Source of the DNA: Marinibaculum pumilum
GTDB taxonomy: Bacteria; Pseudomonadota; Alphaproteobacteria; Ferrovibrionales; Ferrovibrionaceae
Assembly (NCBI RefSeq): GCF_042646425.1
Contig: NZ_JBHRTR010000028.1
Location: 1-64,000 of the forward strand
Length of the DNA stretch: 64,000 bases
Direction: 5' to 3'
The translations under genes and the position numbers were made by a program. Shown one piece after another: positions 7,227-16,883 of this stretch. Each line of letters begins with the position of its first letter. Position 1 is the stretch's first letter. Below the pieces are notes generated by a model that saw only the letters and a program-made list of their open reading frames with translations, was not told where the DNA came from and made no database searches.

Positions 7227-8510
7227 CTAGGCGAAGAGATCTGGCAAATCGTACCGCAGCATGTAGCTCGGCTTGGCAACAGGCGACATAATCGCATCGC
7301 TCTGAATATAGTCGCAACCGGCAACAATCGCGGCCATGGTCGCACTGCGAGCGGTTAGGCCCAGGACACAGGCACGCAGGCTGGCGGTCGCGGCAGCCGC
7401 GGCAAAGGCATCGAGCAGTTTGACAAGCTGGCGCTCGTCGCGTCGGAGCGGCGCGGCGTCGAGCGCCACGGCATCGAAACCGGCCTCTTTGTACTGGTTC
7501 AGGCTGTGCGGCCTTAGTCTGGCAAGCGATGCCTCGGCCATGTTCAGGCGCAACACCACCATGCGTGCATGAGGTCGCAGTTCAGAAACGAGCTGATGGG
7601 CTCTGCTGGGCGGTGTCCCTGGTGGCAGCCCGCACAATTCCAGGATCAGGAACCGCTGGTGGTTTTCGGGCAGATGTCGGAACTGTCGAAGGTAGGCCTG
7701 TCGGCGAGTCTTTGAGTCCAGGGTATAGTAATGAACGCGACAGGCAATCAGGACCTTGTGTTTCGCAATTGCAATCTCTTTTAATTCTTGCGCTGTTCGC
7801 GATAGCATCTGCGCATCGAGGTGGCCGATTCGGGGATCGTCTCTCTGCGACAGCAGCCAGTCGACGTCAATCGGTTGGTTTTCCCGGTCTGCGATGCTGA
7901 CGATGTCGCACAGATAGGTTGTTAGCGCGCGGTGTGGCACGTCCCACAGCGGGGCGAACTGCCATTCCAGCCGCTCTGGTTGAAGTTGTTGCGTTCCGCT
8001 GCCGGCCCAACTGAAATGGCGGTCGTAGTTCTCATCTGCCCCGGGCTCGGCGACTGCCCCGGGCGGTATGGGGGGGAGAGCGTTCCCGCCATGCGCTTGG
8101 CCGAAGTCGAGCAGTTCGGGATCGCGATCGAGGACATCCTTCGAAACCTCGATGGCACTGGCATGCGCGCCCACCAGGTCGGCGAAGTCTGGATCGTCCG
8201 CTGCCTCACCGAACAACTGCGTCAGGATCTGACGCATCAACGACATCATGCGCAGCTGCGCGCGCTCGCCGTCGAGCTCCGCGAAGACCAGGATATAGCC
8301 GCATCCGCCGACCTCGAGATGCACGTCCTTCGGCCCGAGAGCCCGCTTGATGGCTGCCTCGGCCACCCGGTGGACAGTCGCGGAAAACCGCGGCCAGTCG
8401 TCGCCCAGCCGATCCTTGATCTTCTCGACACTCAGGATCTGGAGCCGTCCGAGCCTTACCAGGTCCCGGGTTTCCAGCAACGACTTCAGTGTTTCGTGAA
8501 GCTCGTTCAT
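7227..8510 (-). CDS. Protein with degenerate GGDEF/EAL-like features, function unknown
   Basis: A 427-residue soluble protein that I cannot assign to a named family. Residues about 50-100 have a pattern reminiscent of a decayed GGDEF fold (HLEVGGCGYILVFAELD where a cyclase would read RYGGDEF). Residues about 300-425 resemble the tail of an EAL domain (GLTARSATMAAIVAGCDYIQSDAIMSP against the usual GVE...LGCDYGQGYLFSKP), but no EAL catalytic motif is present. If the resemblance is real, it would be a non-catalytic c-di-GMP-type sensor or scaffold. It is downstream of a receiver protein and a sensor kinase on the same strand (34-nt gap to the receiver gene), so it may be the output of that pathway. 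Confidence 0.5.
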   Translation of the reverse strand: MNELHETLKSLLETRDLVRLGRLQILSVEKIKDRLGDDWPRFSATVHRVAEAAIKRALGPKDVHLEVGGCGYILVFAELDGERAQLRMMSLMRQILTQLFGEAADDPDFADLVGAHASAIEVSKDVLDRDPELLDFGQAHGGNALPPIPPGAVAEPGADENYDRHFSWAGSGTQQLQPERLEWQFAPLWDVPHRALTTYLCDIVSIADRENQPIDVDWLLSQRDDPRIGHLDAQMLSRTAQELKEIAIAKHKVLIACRVHYYTLDSKTRRQAYLRQFRHLPENHQRFLILELCGLPPGTPPSRAHQLVSELRPHARMVVLRLNMAEASLARLRPHSLNQYKEAGFDAVALDAAPLRRDERQLVKLLDAFAAAAATASLRACVLGLTARSATMAAIVAGCDYIQSDAIMSPVAKPSYMLRYDLPDLFA

Positions 8511-8543
8511 AGGGCGGCCCAGCGCGCAGGTCCCAGGCCTGTG

Positions 8544-8939
8544 CTAGCCGTCCGCCGCGGCGGGACGCCGGCCATCCCGCAGGCAGCGCTCGACGGTCGC
8601 GATCAGTTCGCCGAACCGCACCGGTTTGCGCAGGATCGCATCCGCCCCCAGCTTCAAGGCCATGTCGAGGAACTCGAGATTGCGGGATCGACCGCCCCCC
8701 GACAGCGCCACGATCGGTGTTTCCTTGTCTCCGCGACGCAGCTCGACGATGAAGCCGATGCCTTCCTTGTGCGGCATGATGATGTCGGTGACGATCAGAT
8801 CTGGCCGGACAGCCTGATACTGCCGCATGCCCAGATCGCCATCGAGTGCGGTTTCCACCTCGTGCCCCGATTTCTGCAGGGCAGCGGTGATGGATTGAAG
8901 GACGAGTTTGTCGTCGTCTATGACCAGGATCTTCGCCAC
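8544..8939 (-). CDS. Single-domain response regulator (CheY-like receiver)
   Basis: A 131-residue receiver with the acidic pair in VIDDDK, phospho-Asp in LIVTDIIMP, switch residue in VALSGGG and the conserved Lys in ILRKPV. It has no output domain. It lies between the sensor kinase (upstream) and the GGDEF/EAL-like protein (downstream) on the minus strand, so the three probably form one operon and relay. The sequence resembles the receiver at 678 (shared SGGG/TGGS loop style and length) but is of high GC. Confidence 0.9.
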   Translation of the reverse strand: MAKILVIDDDKLVLQSITAALQKSGHEVETALDGDLGMRQYQAVRPDLIVTDIIMPHKEGIGFIVELRRGDKETPIVALSGGGRSRNLEFLDMALKLGADAILRKPVRFGELIATVERCLRDGRRPAAADG

Positions 8940-9041
8940 AGTCCCTCCCGCTCGCCAGCCTGCGGTATTCTAGACTCGATACCCTGTGGTCGTCTGCCTT
9001 GACTCGCGTGGCCGCCTCAAATCGGCCACGGCGCGCCGCCG

Positions 9042-12000
9042 CTATGCACTGCCCGCAGGTGCATTGTCGGCAAGCGGAAACCACAATGTGACGGTGGTGC
9101 CCATCCCTGGGCGACTTTCGATCTCAGCCGTCCCTCCGCACTGGTTCATGAAGCCGATGACCATGGACAGGCCCAGTCCCGAGCCTTCGCCGACATCCTT
9201 TGTCGTGAAGAAGGGCTCGAAGGCACGGGCAGCCACCTCCGCCGGCATGCCCTTGCCATCGTCGGCGACCGCGATCGTCGCGTATTCGCCCGGGGCCAGG
9301 TCGGCCACCTGATCGGTTGTGCAGGACCGGGTTCCGACCGTGATGGTGGCAGTGCCGCCATCCGGCATCGCATCTCCGGCGTTCAGGACCAGGTTGGTCA
9401 GCGCAAGGTCAAGTTGTGCCACGTCGACAAGCACGGGAATGGGCGTATCGGCCAGCCTTGCCTCCAGTCTGCGATCGGCTTTCAGGACCTTTTCAAGCAT
9501 GTCTCTCGCCGAGCGCACGGCGCCGTTCAGATCGACCACTTCCGCCTCCTGGGTCTGGTGGCGGGCAAAGGTCAGCAGGTGCTGCGTCAGTTCGGCGCCG
9601 CGCAGGGCGGCCTGCAGCGCCGCGTCGAAGAGTCGCCCGGAATCACCCTCATGGCTCTGGTCCATCGCCAGCAGGTCCAGGTTCATGATCACGATCTGCA
9701 GCAGGTTGTTGAACTCGTGAGCCATGCCCCCGGTGAGTTTTCCGATGGCTTCGACCCGTTGGATGGCCTGCAGGCGCTGCTGCAGCTTGCGGCTGGGGCC
9801 GATATCCCGGAGAGAGACCAGGACGGCACGCTGCTGTCCGAAGGGCATCTGCGAGGCGATGGCCTCGACGGACAGCGGTTCGCCCGAGACCGTCCTGGCC
9901 TCGATCTCTGTCCTGTAGACGCCGCGATCGGGCAGTGCCGCGACTTCGGCCAGCAGGCGCTCCGTTTCGCCGCGGCCGAGGAGGTCGCCGAGCGCCTGCC
10001 CAGCGATCCGGTCGGGGCCGCAGTGGAACATGGTTTCTGCCGCGCCGTTCGCCATCTCAACCGTGCCGCACGGCCGAACCACCAGAAGCGCATCCCGCAC
10101 AGCCTGGAACAGACCGCCGAACTGCTCGCCGCGGCGGGCTGCCTCATCCTGCAGCGCGACATACTCGGTGATGTCGCGCTGGATCGCCATCGCACCGACG
10201 ACACCGCTGCCTTCCATATGGATCGGCCGACCGACGACCCTGAGAGTGCGCGTCGTTCGGCCGGGCTGTGCGATGACGGCCGTTTCATTCTCGACGGTCT
10301 GCCCTTGCAGTGCCCGGGCGATCGCCGTCCGCTCCGCCGGCAGCGGGGTCACGCCATCCGCCTGGTAGATGTGATAGATTTCCGGCATGCGGGCGATCGG
10401 GATGTGCTCCAGCGGCCCCAGTATCTCCATGTTCATCTTGTTGCCGAAGGTCAGCATGCCGTCCGCGTCGCAGGCCACCACGCCGACATCCAGGGTGTCG
10501 AGCAAGGTGCGCAGGAACAGGCGCTCGCGATCGTAGGCGCGCTGCAGGTCGCGCTGCCTGGTGACGTCCTGCACGGCACCGATGAACTGGCGCGGCCCAT
10601 TTCTTGGGGCCATGGCGCGGGCGCGCAGGATTACGTCGCGCCGCGTGGCGCCGGGATACGGCTCCAGTTGATGTTCGATCAGCAGTTCGTCGCCCCGGCC
10701 GCGGAAGAACTGACGCAGCTCGTCCGCAGTGTGGGCGCGATGCTCCGGTGCGACCATCGCCAAGTAGTCCGACATGGTCCGCGGTCGCGGCAGGTCGGGT
10801 GGCAGGCCAAGGGCCTCCCGGAAATCCGGCCCGACCCTCAGCTCGCTCCGGCCTTCGGTCCATTGCCAGTCCGCCACGCCGGCAAGTTGCTGCGCCAGCC
10901 CGAGGTTCGCCTGCTGCCTGTGCAGGATGTCCAGCGCGCGCGCCACCGTTTCAGCAATCTGCGGCAGATCGAGGGTGCGGTGTCGGCCCGTGGCGATGGC
11001 GGCCTGCACCGGTCCGGATCCGGCCGGCAACGCGTCGAGCAGTCGCTCGGTCGCGCGGGAGATTGCCGTGAGCTGGCGCACGAACAGCAGATACTGGCCG
11101 GCCAGGAGAATCACGGCGGCCGCGGCGACGATGGCGAAGGTCCATGACAGCGCCGTCCAGATGTCGCCGAAAATGCGCCGCAGCACTTCATGTTCCGGAT
11201 AACTGACGATGATGCGCAGGTCGGGAATCTCGTTGTCGACTGCCGCGAAGGCACCGATCCGGGTATTGCCGTCCAGCCCTGTGACAACGAAATTGCCCGC
11301 CTCCGCACCCGAGGCCGATGCCCAGAGTTCGCTGTCGGAGATGTCCTTGCCGATCCATGCCGATGTCCCCTGCGGATGCCGGGCGGCGAATATCTTTCCA
11401 CTGCCATCGACCGCGAACAGACCGGTCCCGGGCGGCAGAGGCAGGCGGTCGAGCTTGTCTTGAAGGACCGAAACCCGCTTGCCAATCGCCAGGATGCCGG
11501 TCGGACCGGCCTGGGAGATCGGTATGGGCAGGACGGCCGGCAGGATGGGCTCACCGCTGAGCCTGCCGACCCGAAGCTCGCCCAGGACTAAGCGCTTCTC
11601 TCGCCTGGCCTGCTGGAACAGGGTCATCGTTTGGAGATCGTCGAAACTGATCTGGCCGAAACTCGAACAGATCGGTCGCAGCAACCCGTCGGTGACCACG
11701 ATGCCGGTGAGCGAGGCCTGGAACAGTCGCTGGGTCATCAAGCCGTCGAGAATGCGACTGCATTCCGGCTCTCGGCCCTCGCGTATCTCCGGCGCGGCGA
11801 CGAGGACCTGCAGCAGGGTCTCGCTCTCGGTCACCATTTCACGGACTTCCGTCTGTACCACGGCAACGAGCGAGCGTGTTTCGCTCGCCAGGCCCTGTTT
11901 CATGGTCTCGTAAATCACGGCGAAGCTGCCGCCGATCAACGCCATCATGGCGAGGATCGTCACCGCGACGAGCAGCAGCAGCCGTCGACGAAGACCGGTG

Positions 12001-12044
12001 GCGCCCCGGATCCGCGCCGGGGTGGAAGTCTTAGCCAAGCTCAT
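9042..12044 (-). CDS. Membrane-bound sensor histidine kinase with periplasmic sensor and PAS domains
   Basis: A 1000-residue protein when started at 12044 (MSLAKTSTPAR); the frame is open to 12164, but the extra 40 residues look like upstream DNA. An N-terminal membrane helix (LLLLVAVTILAMMALIGG) precedes a periplasmic double-Cache-like region (about residues 45-290). A second helix (FAIVAAAAVILLAGQYLLF) follows, then three or so PAS domains. Next come HisKA (phospho-His in GGMAHEFNN) and HATPase (VLNAGDAMPDGG, DDGKGMP, EGSGLGLSM). There is no receiver at the C-terminus, so it should pass phosphate to the separate receiver at 8544. It is divergent from the chemosensory operon, sharing the 12045-12422 control region. 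Confidence 0.87.
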   Translation of the reverse strand: MSLAKTSTPARIRGATGLRRRLLLLVAVTILAMMALIGGSFAVIYETMKQGLASETRSLVAVVQTEVREMVTESETLLQVLVAAPEIREGREPECSRILDGLMTQRLFQASLTGIVVTDGLLRPICSSFGQISFDDLQTMTLFQQARREKRLVLGELRVGRLSGEPILPAVLPIPISQAGPTGILAIGKRVSVLQDKLDRLPLPPGTGLFAVDGSGKIFAARHPQGTSAWIGKDISDSELWASASGAEAGNFVVTGLDGNTRIGAFAAVDNEIPDLRIIVSYPEHEVLRRIFGDIWTALSWTFAIVAAAAVILLAGQYLLFVRQLTAISRATERLLDALPAGSGPVQAAIATGRHRTLDLPQIAETVARALDILHRQQANLGLAQQLAGVADWQWTEGRSELRVGPDFREALGLPPDLPRPRTMSDYLAMVAPEHRAHTADELRQFFRGRGDELLIEHQLEPYPGATRRDVILRARAMAPRNGPRQFIGAVQDVTRQRDLQRAYDRERLFLRTLLDTLDVGVVACDADGMLTFGNKMNMEILGPLEHIPIARMPEIYHIYQADGVTPLPAERTAIARALQGQTVENETAVIAQPGRTTRTLRVVGRPIHMEGSGVVGAMAIQRDITEYVALQDEAARRGEQFGGLFQAVRDALLVVRPCGTVEMANGAAETMFHCGPDRIAGQALGDLLGRGETERLLAEVAALPDRGVYRTEIEARTVSGEPLSVEAIASQMPFGQQRAVLVSLRDIGPSRKLQQRLQAIQRVEAIGKLTGGMAHEFNNLLQIVIMNLDLLAMDQSHEGDSGRLFDAALQAALRGAELTQHLLTFARHQTQEAEVVDLNGAVRSARDMLEKVLKADRRLEARLADTPIPVLVDVAQLDLALTNLVLNAGDAMPDGGTATITVGTRSCTTDQVADLAPGEYATIAVADDGKGMPAEVAARAFEPFFTTKDVGEGSGLGLSMVIGFMNQCGGTAEIESRPGMGTTVTLWFPLADNAPAGSA

Positions 12045-12422
12045 GATCGCGAAGGTTGCCGCTGTGTCGGCCGTGCCGCCGGGCGCGCCTGGCAGGTGCC
12101 GCACCGGCCGGGTGAGCACCGGCCGCGAATATAGAATGAGCCATGCACTACATATGATCCCCAACCACTGCGATCATTGCACGGACATTCTATACACTCA
12201 GGATGGATGATTTCCAGAAAGTGTCTCGTCGCATAGGTTAATTGAAACTTCCCTACTATGAGAGTCGGGAATTTCCGCGTCGCATCCTTAACTGTCTGTT
12301 AACAAATTTGGTGTTGCATACAATATTTGATTTTTCCGCATATTGCTTAACCAGTTCGCGGAACAGACACCCGCTCCGACGGCGGCGTTCTCGGCCTGTC
12401 GCAAGCACCTGGAAAAGGTCTC
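12045..12422. promoter_or_regulatory. Divergent control region between sensor kinase and chemosensory operon
   Basis: This 378-base region is AT-rich compared with the flanking genes, especially 12180-12350 with several A/T runs. It must hold promoters for both directions. I saw no clear operator palindrome and could not choose a reliable -35/-10 pair. It encodes no credible protein. Confidence 0.5.
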
Positions 12423-12884
12423 ATGGCAGCTGCGCGCCCCATACTCCCGCTCAGGATCGGCGATCTGAAGCTGGCGCTGCCGCTCGACCTCGTCGAGCGG
12501 GTACTTCCGATGGTCGAGCTGGATCCCCTGCCAGGCGCGCCGCGCCATGTCGTCGGTACGGCAAGCGTCCATGGGCGGATCGTCCCGGTTGTCGACCTTT
12601 GCCAGTCGTTGGGTCTGCATGGACGCGACCGGTCGGCCTCCGACAGGCTTGTCCTGGTGCGCGCCGGCGCCCGCCCCGTGGCGCTGTCCGTCGAGGATGT
12701 CGAGCCGGTCCTTTATGTAGCAGAGGACGCGCTTGCAGCGTCCGATGAGATGCCCGGCGGGCTGCCGCAGTTCGACGGAATGGCCTGGACAGGGACCGGC
12801 AGGGTGCTGATCTACGATCTGGCCGCCTGCCTCACCGCGGCGGACGAGCTCCGGCTTTCGGCCGCTCTGGAGGCGCGGTCATGA
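12423..12884 (+). CDS. cheW: CheW-like coupling protein (WspB-like)
   Basis: A 153-residue single CheW domain (RIGDLKLALPLDLVERVLPM; RHVVGTASVHGRIVPVVDL; a VEDVEPVLYV strand). CheW proteins bridge a chemoreceptor to the CheA kinase. It is the first gene of an eight-gene co-directional operon. Its stop overlaps the cheR start by 4 nt (ATGA at 12881). A second, different CheW lies at 14160, as in Wsp systems, which have WspB and WspD. Confidence 0.9.
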   Translation: MAAARPILPLRIGDLKLALPLDLVERVLPMVELDPLPGAPRHVVGTASVHGRIVPVVDLCQSLGLHGRDRSASDRLVLVRAGARPVALSVEDVEPVLYVAEDALAASDEMPGGLPQFDGMAWTGTGRVLIYDLAACLTAADELRLSAALEARS

Positions 12885-14167
12885 AAGCCATTGGCGTCCC
12901 GAATTGGTTTCGGCTTCTTGTCGCGGACCGGCTTGGCCTCGATCTCGAAGCTGTCGGCACGCTTCGCCTCGCTTCGGCCTTCGCCGCCGCCGCGGACGCC
13001 GTCGTCGGGGACCCGGCCGAGCGGTTGCGCAGCGCACCGCTGGGGGAGGAATGCTGGCAGGCCGCGATCGCGCAGCTGACCGTGCGGGAGACCTCGTTCT
13101 TCCGCCATCGCGACTGGCTGCGCGCGCTGCGCGACCGGGTCCTGCTGCCGGCCATGCGCGAGAAGGCGCGTCTCGACAACGGCAGCATCGCCGTCTGGAG
13201 CGCAGGCTGCGCCTCCGGGGAAGAGGCCTATACCCTCGCTATCCTGATCGGCGACCTGGCGGAGTCGCTGCCGGTGCCGGGCGGCTGGCGGTTCGACTTT
13301 TTCGGCTCGGACATCTGTGCCGCCGCGGTCGCCCAGGCGCGGGCCGCGCGTTATCGCGAATGGAGCCTGCGGGAAATGCCCCCGGAGGTGCGCAGACGGC
13401 ATCTGGTCCCGGACGCCGACGGACGATCGTGGGAGCTACGGGGGCCGGTTCGCGACAGGGTGGCATTCGTTCGGCACAACCTGGTTGACATCGATGCCGG
13501 GACCTGGCCGGCTGCGCCCGGGCAGTTCGACCTCGTGGTCTGCCGCAACGTGCTGATGTACCTGCACCTTCGGGCGCGCACACGGGTCGCGACCGGCCTG
13601 GCCGCAGCCGTCGCCCCCGGGGGCTGGCTGGTCACCAGCCCGGCGGAAGCCACACCAGCCCTGTTCCCGGCGCTGGCGCGGCACAGCTTCGATGCCCTGC
13701 TGGCGTTCCAGGCGCCGACCGGACCGGACCGGGCCGGACAACGCTACCGCCAGCATGGCGCTCCGACAGACATCTCCGATGACCCTGGAACGCCGCGGGG
13801 GGCTGCCGCGATCCCGTTGGTCGCAGCGTTGGCCGCGAAGCGGGTCCAGACCGCCGCCCCGCCGGTCGACGCGCTTCTCGAGGCGGCGTCGGATCGGGAA
13901 CTGGCGGGCGATCATTGCACCGCCGTGGAACTGCTGCGGCAGGCCCTTTCGGCACAACCGGAGGCGCCGGAAGTGCATTTCCGGCTGGGCAGCCTGTTGC
14001 ACCGGCTGGGTCGCGGCGCGCAGGCACGCCGTCACGACCGGCTGGCCCTGCTCGGTTTGACCGAGCTGCGGGACGATTGCCTCCTGCGCGCCGGCCTGGA
14101 GGTCCCTGTCGGTCGGCTTCGGCTGGCCCTGCAGCAGCGACTGGCAAGGGCATTGAGCGATGGCTAA
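12881..14167 (+). CDS. cheR: CheR-type receptor methyltransferase with TPR tail (WspC-like)
   Basis: A 428-residue protein. The N-terminal helical CheR domain (residues 1-90, ending LTVRETSFFRH) and SAM-binding domain (about 100-275; WSAGCASGEEAYTLAI, FFGSDI, FDLVVCRNVLMYL) would methylate glutamates of the receptor encoded at 14774. Residues 335-410 form tetratricopeptide-like helices (AVELLRQALSAQPEAPEVHFRLGSLLHRLG). A TPR tail is a feature of WspC and other alternative-function chemosensory CheR proteins. It overlaps cheW upstream by 4 nt and the next cheW by 8 nt. Confidence 0.92.
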   Translation: MKAIGVPNWFRLLVADRLGLDLEAVGTLRLASAFAAAADAVVGDPAERLRSAPLGEECWQAAIAQLTVRETSFFRHRDWLRALRDRVLLPAMREKARLDNGSIAVWSAGCASGEEAYTLAILIGDLAESLPVPGGWRFDFFGSDICAAAVAQARAARYREWSLREMPPEVRRRHLVPDADGRSWELRGPVRDRVAFVRHNLVDIDAGTWPAAPGQFDLVVCRNVLMYLHLRARTRVATGLAAAVAPGGWLVTSPAEATPALFPALARHSFDALLAFQAPTGPDRAGQRYRQHGAPTDISDDPGTPRGAAAIPLVAALAAKRVQTAAPPVDALLEAASDRELAGDHCTAVELLRQALSAQPEAPEVHFRLGSLLHRLGRGAQARRHDRLALLGLTELRDDCLLRAGLEVPVGRLRLALQQRLARALSDG

Positions 14168-14777
14168 CGGCTCCGACCGCGCCGGTTTCGACTGGGAGGC
14201 GGCCCATTCCCGGGTCGACCGGCTGGGCAGCCAGCTCGTCGAACGGCCCGATGACAGTCCGATCCTGCGACGGCGTGCCGCCAGTCTCGCGGCGCCGATC
14301 GAGGACGGCGCGGCACGCCCCGGATTGGGGGCGCATCTGGTCTATGCCCGTGGCGGCGTCCGCTACGGCATTCCGGGCGGCCAATGCTCGGAGGCGATGC
14401 GACTGAAGACCCTGTTGGAGCTGCCAGGCGCCCCCGCCTTCCTGTCCGGCGTGATGCTGCATCGCGGCGAAATGGTGGCGGTGGTGGATGTCGGCTGGTT
14501 CCTGGGACTGGGCCACACGCCGCACGCGCCCCGTTTCGGCGTCGTCGCACAGGTGCCGGGTTTCCATTTCGCGCTGGCAGCCGACGTGGTCGAAGGGGTC
14601 CGGCAGCTCCATCGGGGCGATGCGGAGGCCGCCCATCGGGCGGCTTTCGTGCAGTGCATCAGTGAGGATCTCGTCTCGGTCCTGGACCTGGAAATGCTCA
14701 AGGCAGACGCCGCTTTCCAGGTCGACCAGGAGACCGTGCGGCCGGCGGCCGGCAAGCAAGGAGGTGGTGCGGGATGA
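14160..14777 (+). CDS. cheW: Second CheW-like coupling protein (WspD-like)
   Basis: A 205-residue protein with an N-terminal extension of about 60 residues and then a CheW domain (VYARGGVRYGIPGGQ; APAFLSGVMLHRGEMVAVVDV; HFALAADVVEGV). The longer N-terminus and position match WspD. It probably joins the same receptor-kinase array as the first CheW. Its start lies inside the end of cheR and its stop overlaps the receptor start (ATGA at 14774), so translation is coupled on both sides. Confidence 0.88.
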   Translation: MANGSDRAGFDWEAAHSRVDRLGSQLVERPDDSPILRRRAASLAAPIEDGAARPGLGAHLVYARGGVRYGIPGGQCSEAMRLKTLLELPGAPAFLSGVMLHRGEMVAVVDVGWFLGLGHTPHAPRFGVVAQVPGFHFALAADVVEGVRQLHRGDAEAAHRAAFVQCISEDLVSVLDLEMLKADAAFQVDQETVRPAAGKQGGGAG

Positions 14778-16879
14778 ACAAGCCAAGCCTGAAGGCCCTG
14801 CTGATCGGCGGGGCCGTGGTCGTCACCCTCGCCCCGGCGCTCATCATCGGCGTCGGGTCGGCGCTCTCGGTTCGGGACCTCCTGGTCGAGAGGGCGTTGC
14901 TGCGCTACCAGTCCGACGCCGAACAGCTTGCCGAACAGTACAACGGCTTCGTCGAGGATCAGACGCGTGTGGTCTCCACAGCAGCGCGCCATCTGAGCGA
15001 CTTCGACCTCAACGATGTCGCCGCGGTCGCCACGGTGCTTCGCCGGCAGCGCGCGGACTATCCGGCCCTGGACAGCGGCATGGTGGTCACCGATCCGCAA
15101 GGGCAGACCATCGTCCTGGTAGACGGCGAAGACCGCGTCAACGCCGGCACCCTGCCCGATTTCAGCGATCGTGACTGGTTCAAGTCGGCAGTCGCGGAGC
15201 GCAGGCCGGTGCTCGACGGAAAGGTGATCCTGTCCCGGGTCACGGGAGAGCCCATCATCGTCGCGGCAGCCCCCATCCTGTCGCCGGCCGGGCTCATCCG
15301 GGGGGTAGTGTCCGCCGGAATCACACTGACCGCGTTGCGGCGTTTCGCCGGGCAGGTGACGCTCGAGGAGACCGGGAACATCCAGGCGGCCACCGCCACC
15401 GGCCAAGCCCTGGTCTATCCGGATGAACAACTGGTGGCCGACCAGTACAATTTCTCGTCCAGCGAGATCTGGAAGGCCATGCAGGGCCGCATGACCGGCG
15501 CCATTGACGCCTACATATCGATCACGGGCGAGGAGCGGCTGGCCGGATTCGCGACTGTCGATCTGACAGGGTGGAAGATATGGGTCGGGCTGTCGCGGAG
15601 CCAGCTCGACGACGCAATCGACAAGCCCTTCACCATCGTCGGGCTATGGGGTGCACTGGGCGCGATCGGGGGCTTGGTGCTGGCCGTGATCGCCACATTG
15701 ATGCTCGCGCGCCCGATCCAGAAGCTGCGGGAAGTCGCCCTGGCCGTCGCTTCCGGCGACCTGAAGCGCAAGGCCGATCCGGAGGGTCCGCGCGAGATCG
15801 CGGACCTTGCCGGCGCGGTCAACCGGATGTCCGAGTCCCTGCAGGAGCGACTGGACTCGGAATTTGCGCAACGACAGCGCCTATCGGACACCGTCGCGGA
15901 GTTCGCCCAGCTAGCCCGGCGTGTCGCCGGCGGCGACCTCCATGTCCGGGTGAATGCCGCAGGCGTGGCGGAACTGGATACGCTGGGCGAGGCGCTGAAC
16001 GAGATGACCGAGGCGCTCGGGCGGATGGTTGCCGAGATCGGCGAGGCCGCGTCGAACCTGTCCTCCGCCACTGCCGAGATCCTGGCCGCGACAAGCCAGC
16101 AGGTGGCGGCGGCCTCCGAGGAGGCGACGGCGGTCCGTCAGACGGTCACCACTGTCGCCGAGGTCAAGCAGACGGGCTCGCTGGCAATGGAAAAGGCGCG
16201 CGCGGTTGCGGAAGCGGCGAAGCGGGCAACCGAGGTCGCGCGCTCCGGCCGCCAGGCCGTCGAGGCCAGCATGAAAGGAACCCAGGAGTCGAAGGACCGC
16301 ATGGAGGCCCTGGCTCAGAAGATCCTTGGCTTCATCGAGCAGGCCGAGGCCATTGCAGAGATCAACGCGACCGTCAACGACCTTGCAGAGCAGTCGAATC
16401 TGCTCGCGGTGAATGCCAGTATCGAGGCCGCAAAGGCCGGGGAGGCCGGCCGGGGCTTCACCGTCGTGGCGAACGAGATCAAGACGCTGGCCGATCAGTC
16501 GAAGGATGCGACAGCGCAGGTGCGGCGCATCCTCAGCGAAATCCAGCGTGCATCGCAGACAGCGATGCTGGCAGCCGAACAGGGGGTCCGTGCAGCGGAC
16601 GAGGGCGTCGATGTCACGCACAGGTCCGGCGAGGCGATCGCCCAGCTGGCCGGCAGCGTGGACGAGGCCGCCCTGGCGGCGCAGCAGATCCTGGCCACCA
16701 GCCAGGAACAGCAGGCCGGCATGGACCAGATCAGCCAGGCCATGCACAACATCGAGGAATCGTCGAGCCAGACGGTCAGCGGCACCAGGCAGGTTGAGGC
16801 CTCGGCCCAGGACCTCGACACTCTGTCGCGGCGGATGACCGACCTGGTTGCCTTCGCCCGGACACGTCCAGGCGGCTGA
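14774..16879 (+). CDS. Methyl-accepting chemoreceptor with periplasmic Cache sensor (WspA-like)
   Basis: A 701-residue receptor. It has an N-terminal membrane helix (LLIGGAVVVTLAPALIIGVG), a periplasmic double-Cache domain (about residues 35-285), and a second helix (LGAIGGLVLAVIATLMLA). One HAMP follows (305-355), and probably a second HAMP (375-420), then the cytoplasmic signalling hairpin. The hairpin tip (AEQSNLLAVNASIEAAKAGE, then GRGFTVVANEIKTLADQSK) is the standard kinase-control region. There is no C-terminal CheR/CheB-binding pentapeptide. The operon has no flagellar genes, so it probably senses a small molecule or surface-related cue rather than steering swimming. Confidence 0.93.
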   Translation: MNKPSLKALLIGGAVVVTLAPALIIGVGSALSVRDLLVERALLRYQSDAEQLAEQYNGFVEDQTRVVSTAARHLSDFDLNDVAAVATVLRRQRADYPALDSGMVVTDPQGQTIVLVDGEDRVNAGTLPDFSDRDWFKSAVAERRPVLDGKVILSRVTGEPIIVAAAPILSPAGLIRGVVSAGITLTALRRFAGQVTLEETGNIQAATATGQALVYPDEQLVADQYNFSSSEIWKAMQGRMTGAIDAYISITGEERLAGFATVDLTGWKIWVGLSRSQLDDAIDKPFTIVGLWGALGAIGGLVLAVIATLMLARPIQKLREVALAVASGDLKRKADPEGPREIADLAGAVNRMSESLQERLDSEFAQRQRLSDTVAEFAQLARRVAGGDLHVRVNAAGVAELDTLGEALNEMTEALGRMVAEIGEAASNLSSATAEILAATSQQVAAASEEATAVRQTVTTVAEVKQTGSLAMEKARAVAEAAKRATEVARSGRQAVEASMKGTQESKDRMEALAQKILGFIEQAEAIAEINATVNDLAEQSNLLAVNASIEAAKAGEAGRGFTVVANEIKTLADQSKDATAQVRRILSEIQRASQTAMLAAEQGVRAADEGVDVTHRSGEAIAQLAGSVDEAALAAQQILATSQEQQAGMDQISQAMHNIEESSSQTVSGTRQVEASAQDLDTLSRRMTDLVAFARTRPGG

Positions 16880-16883
16880 GCAG

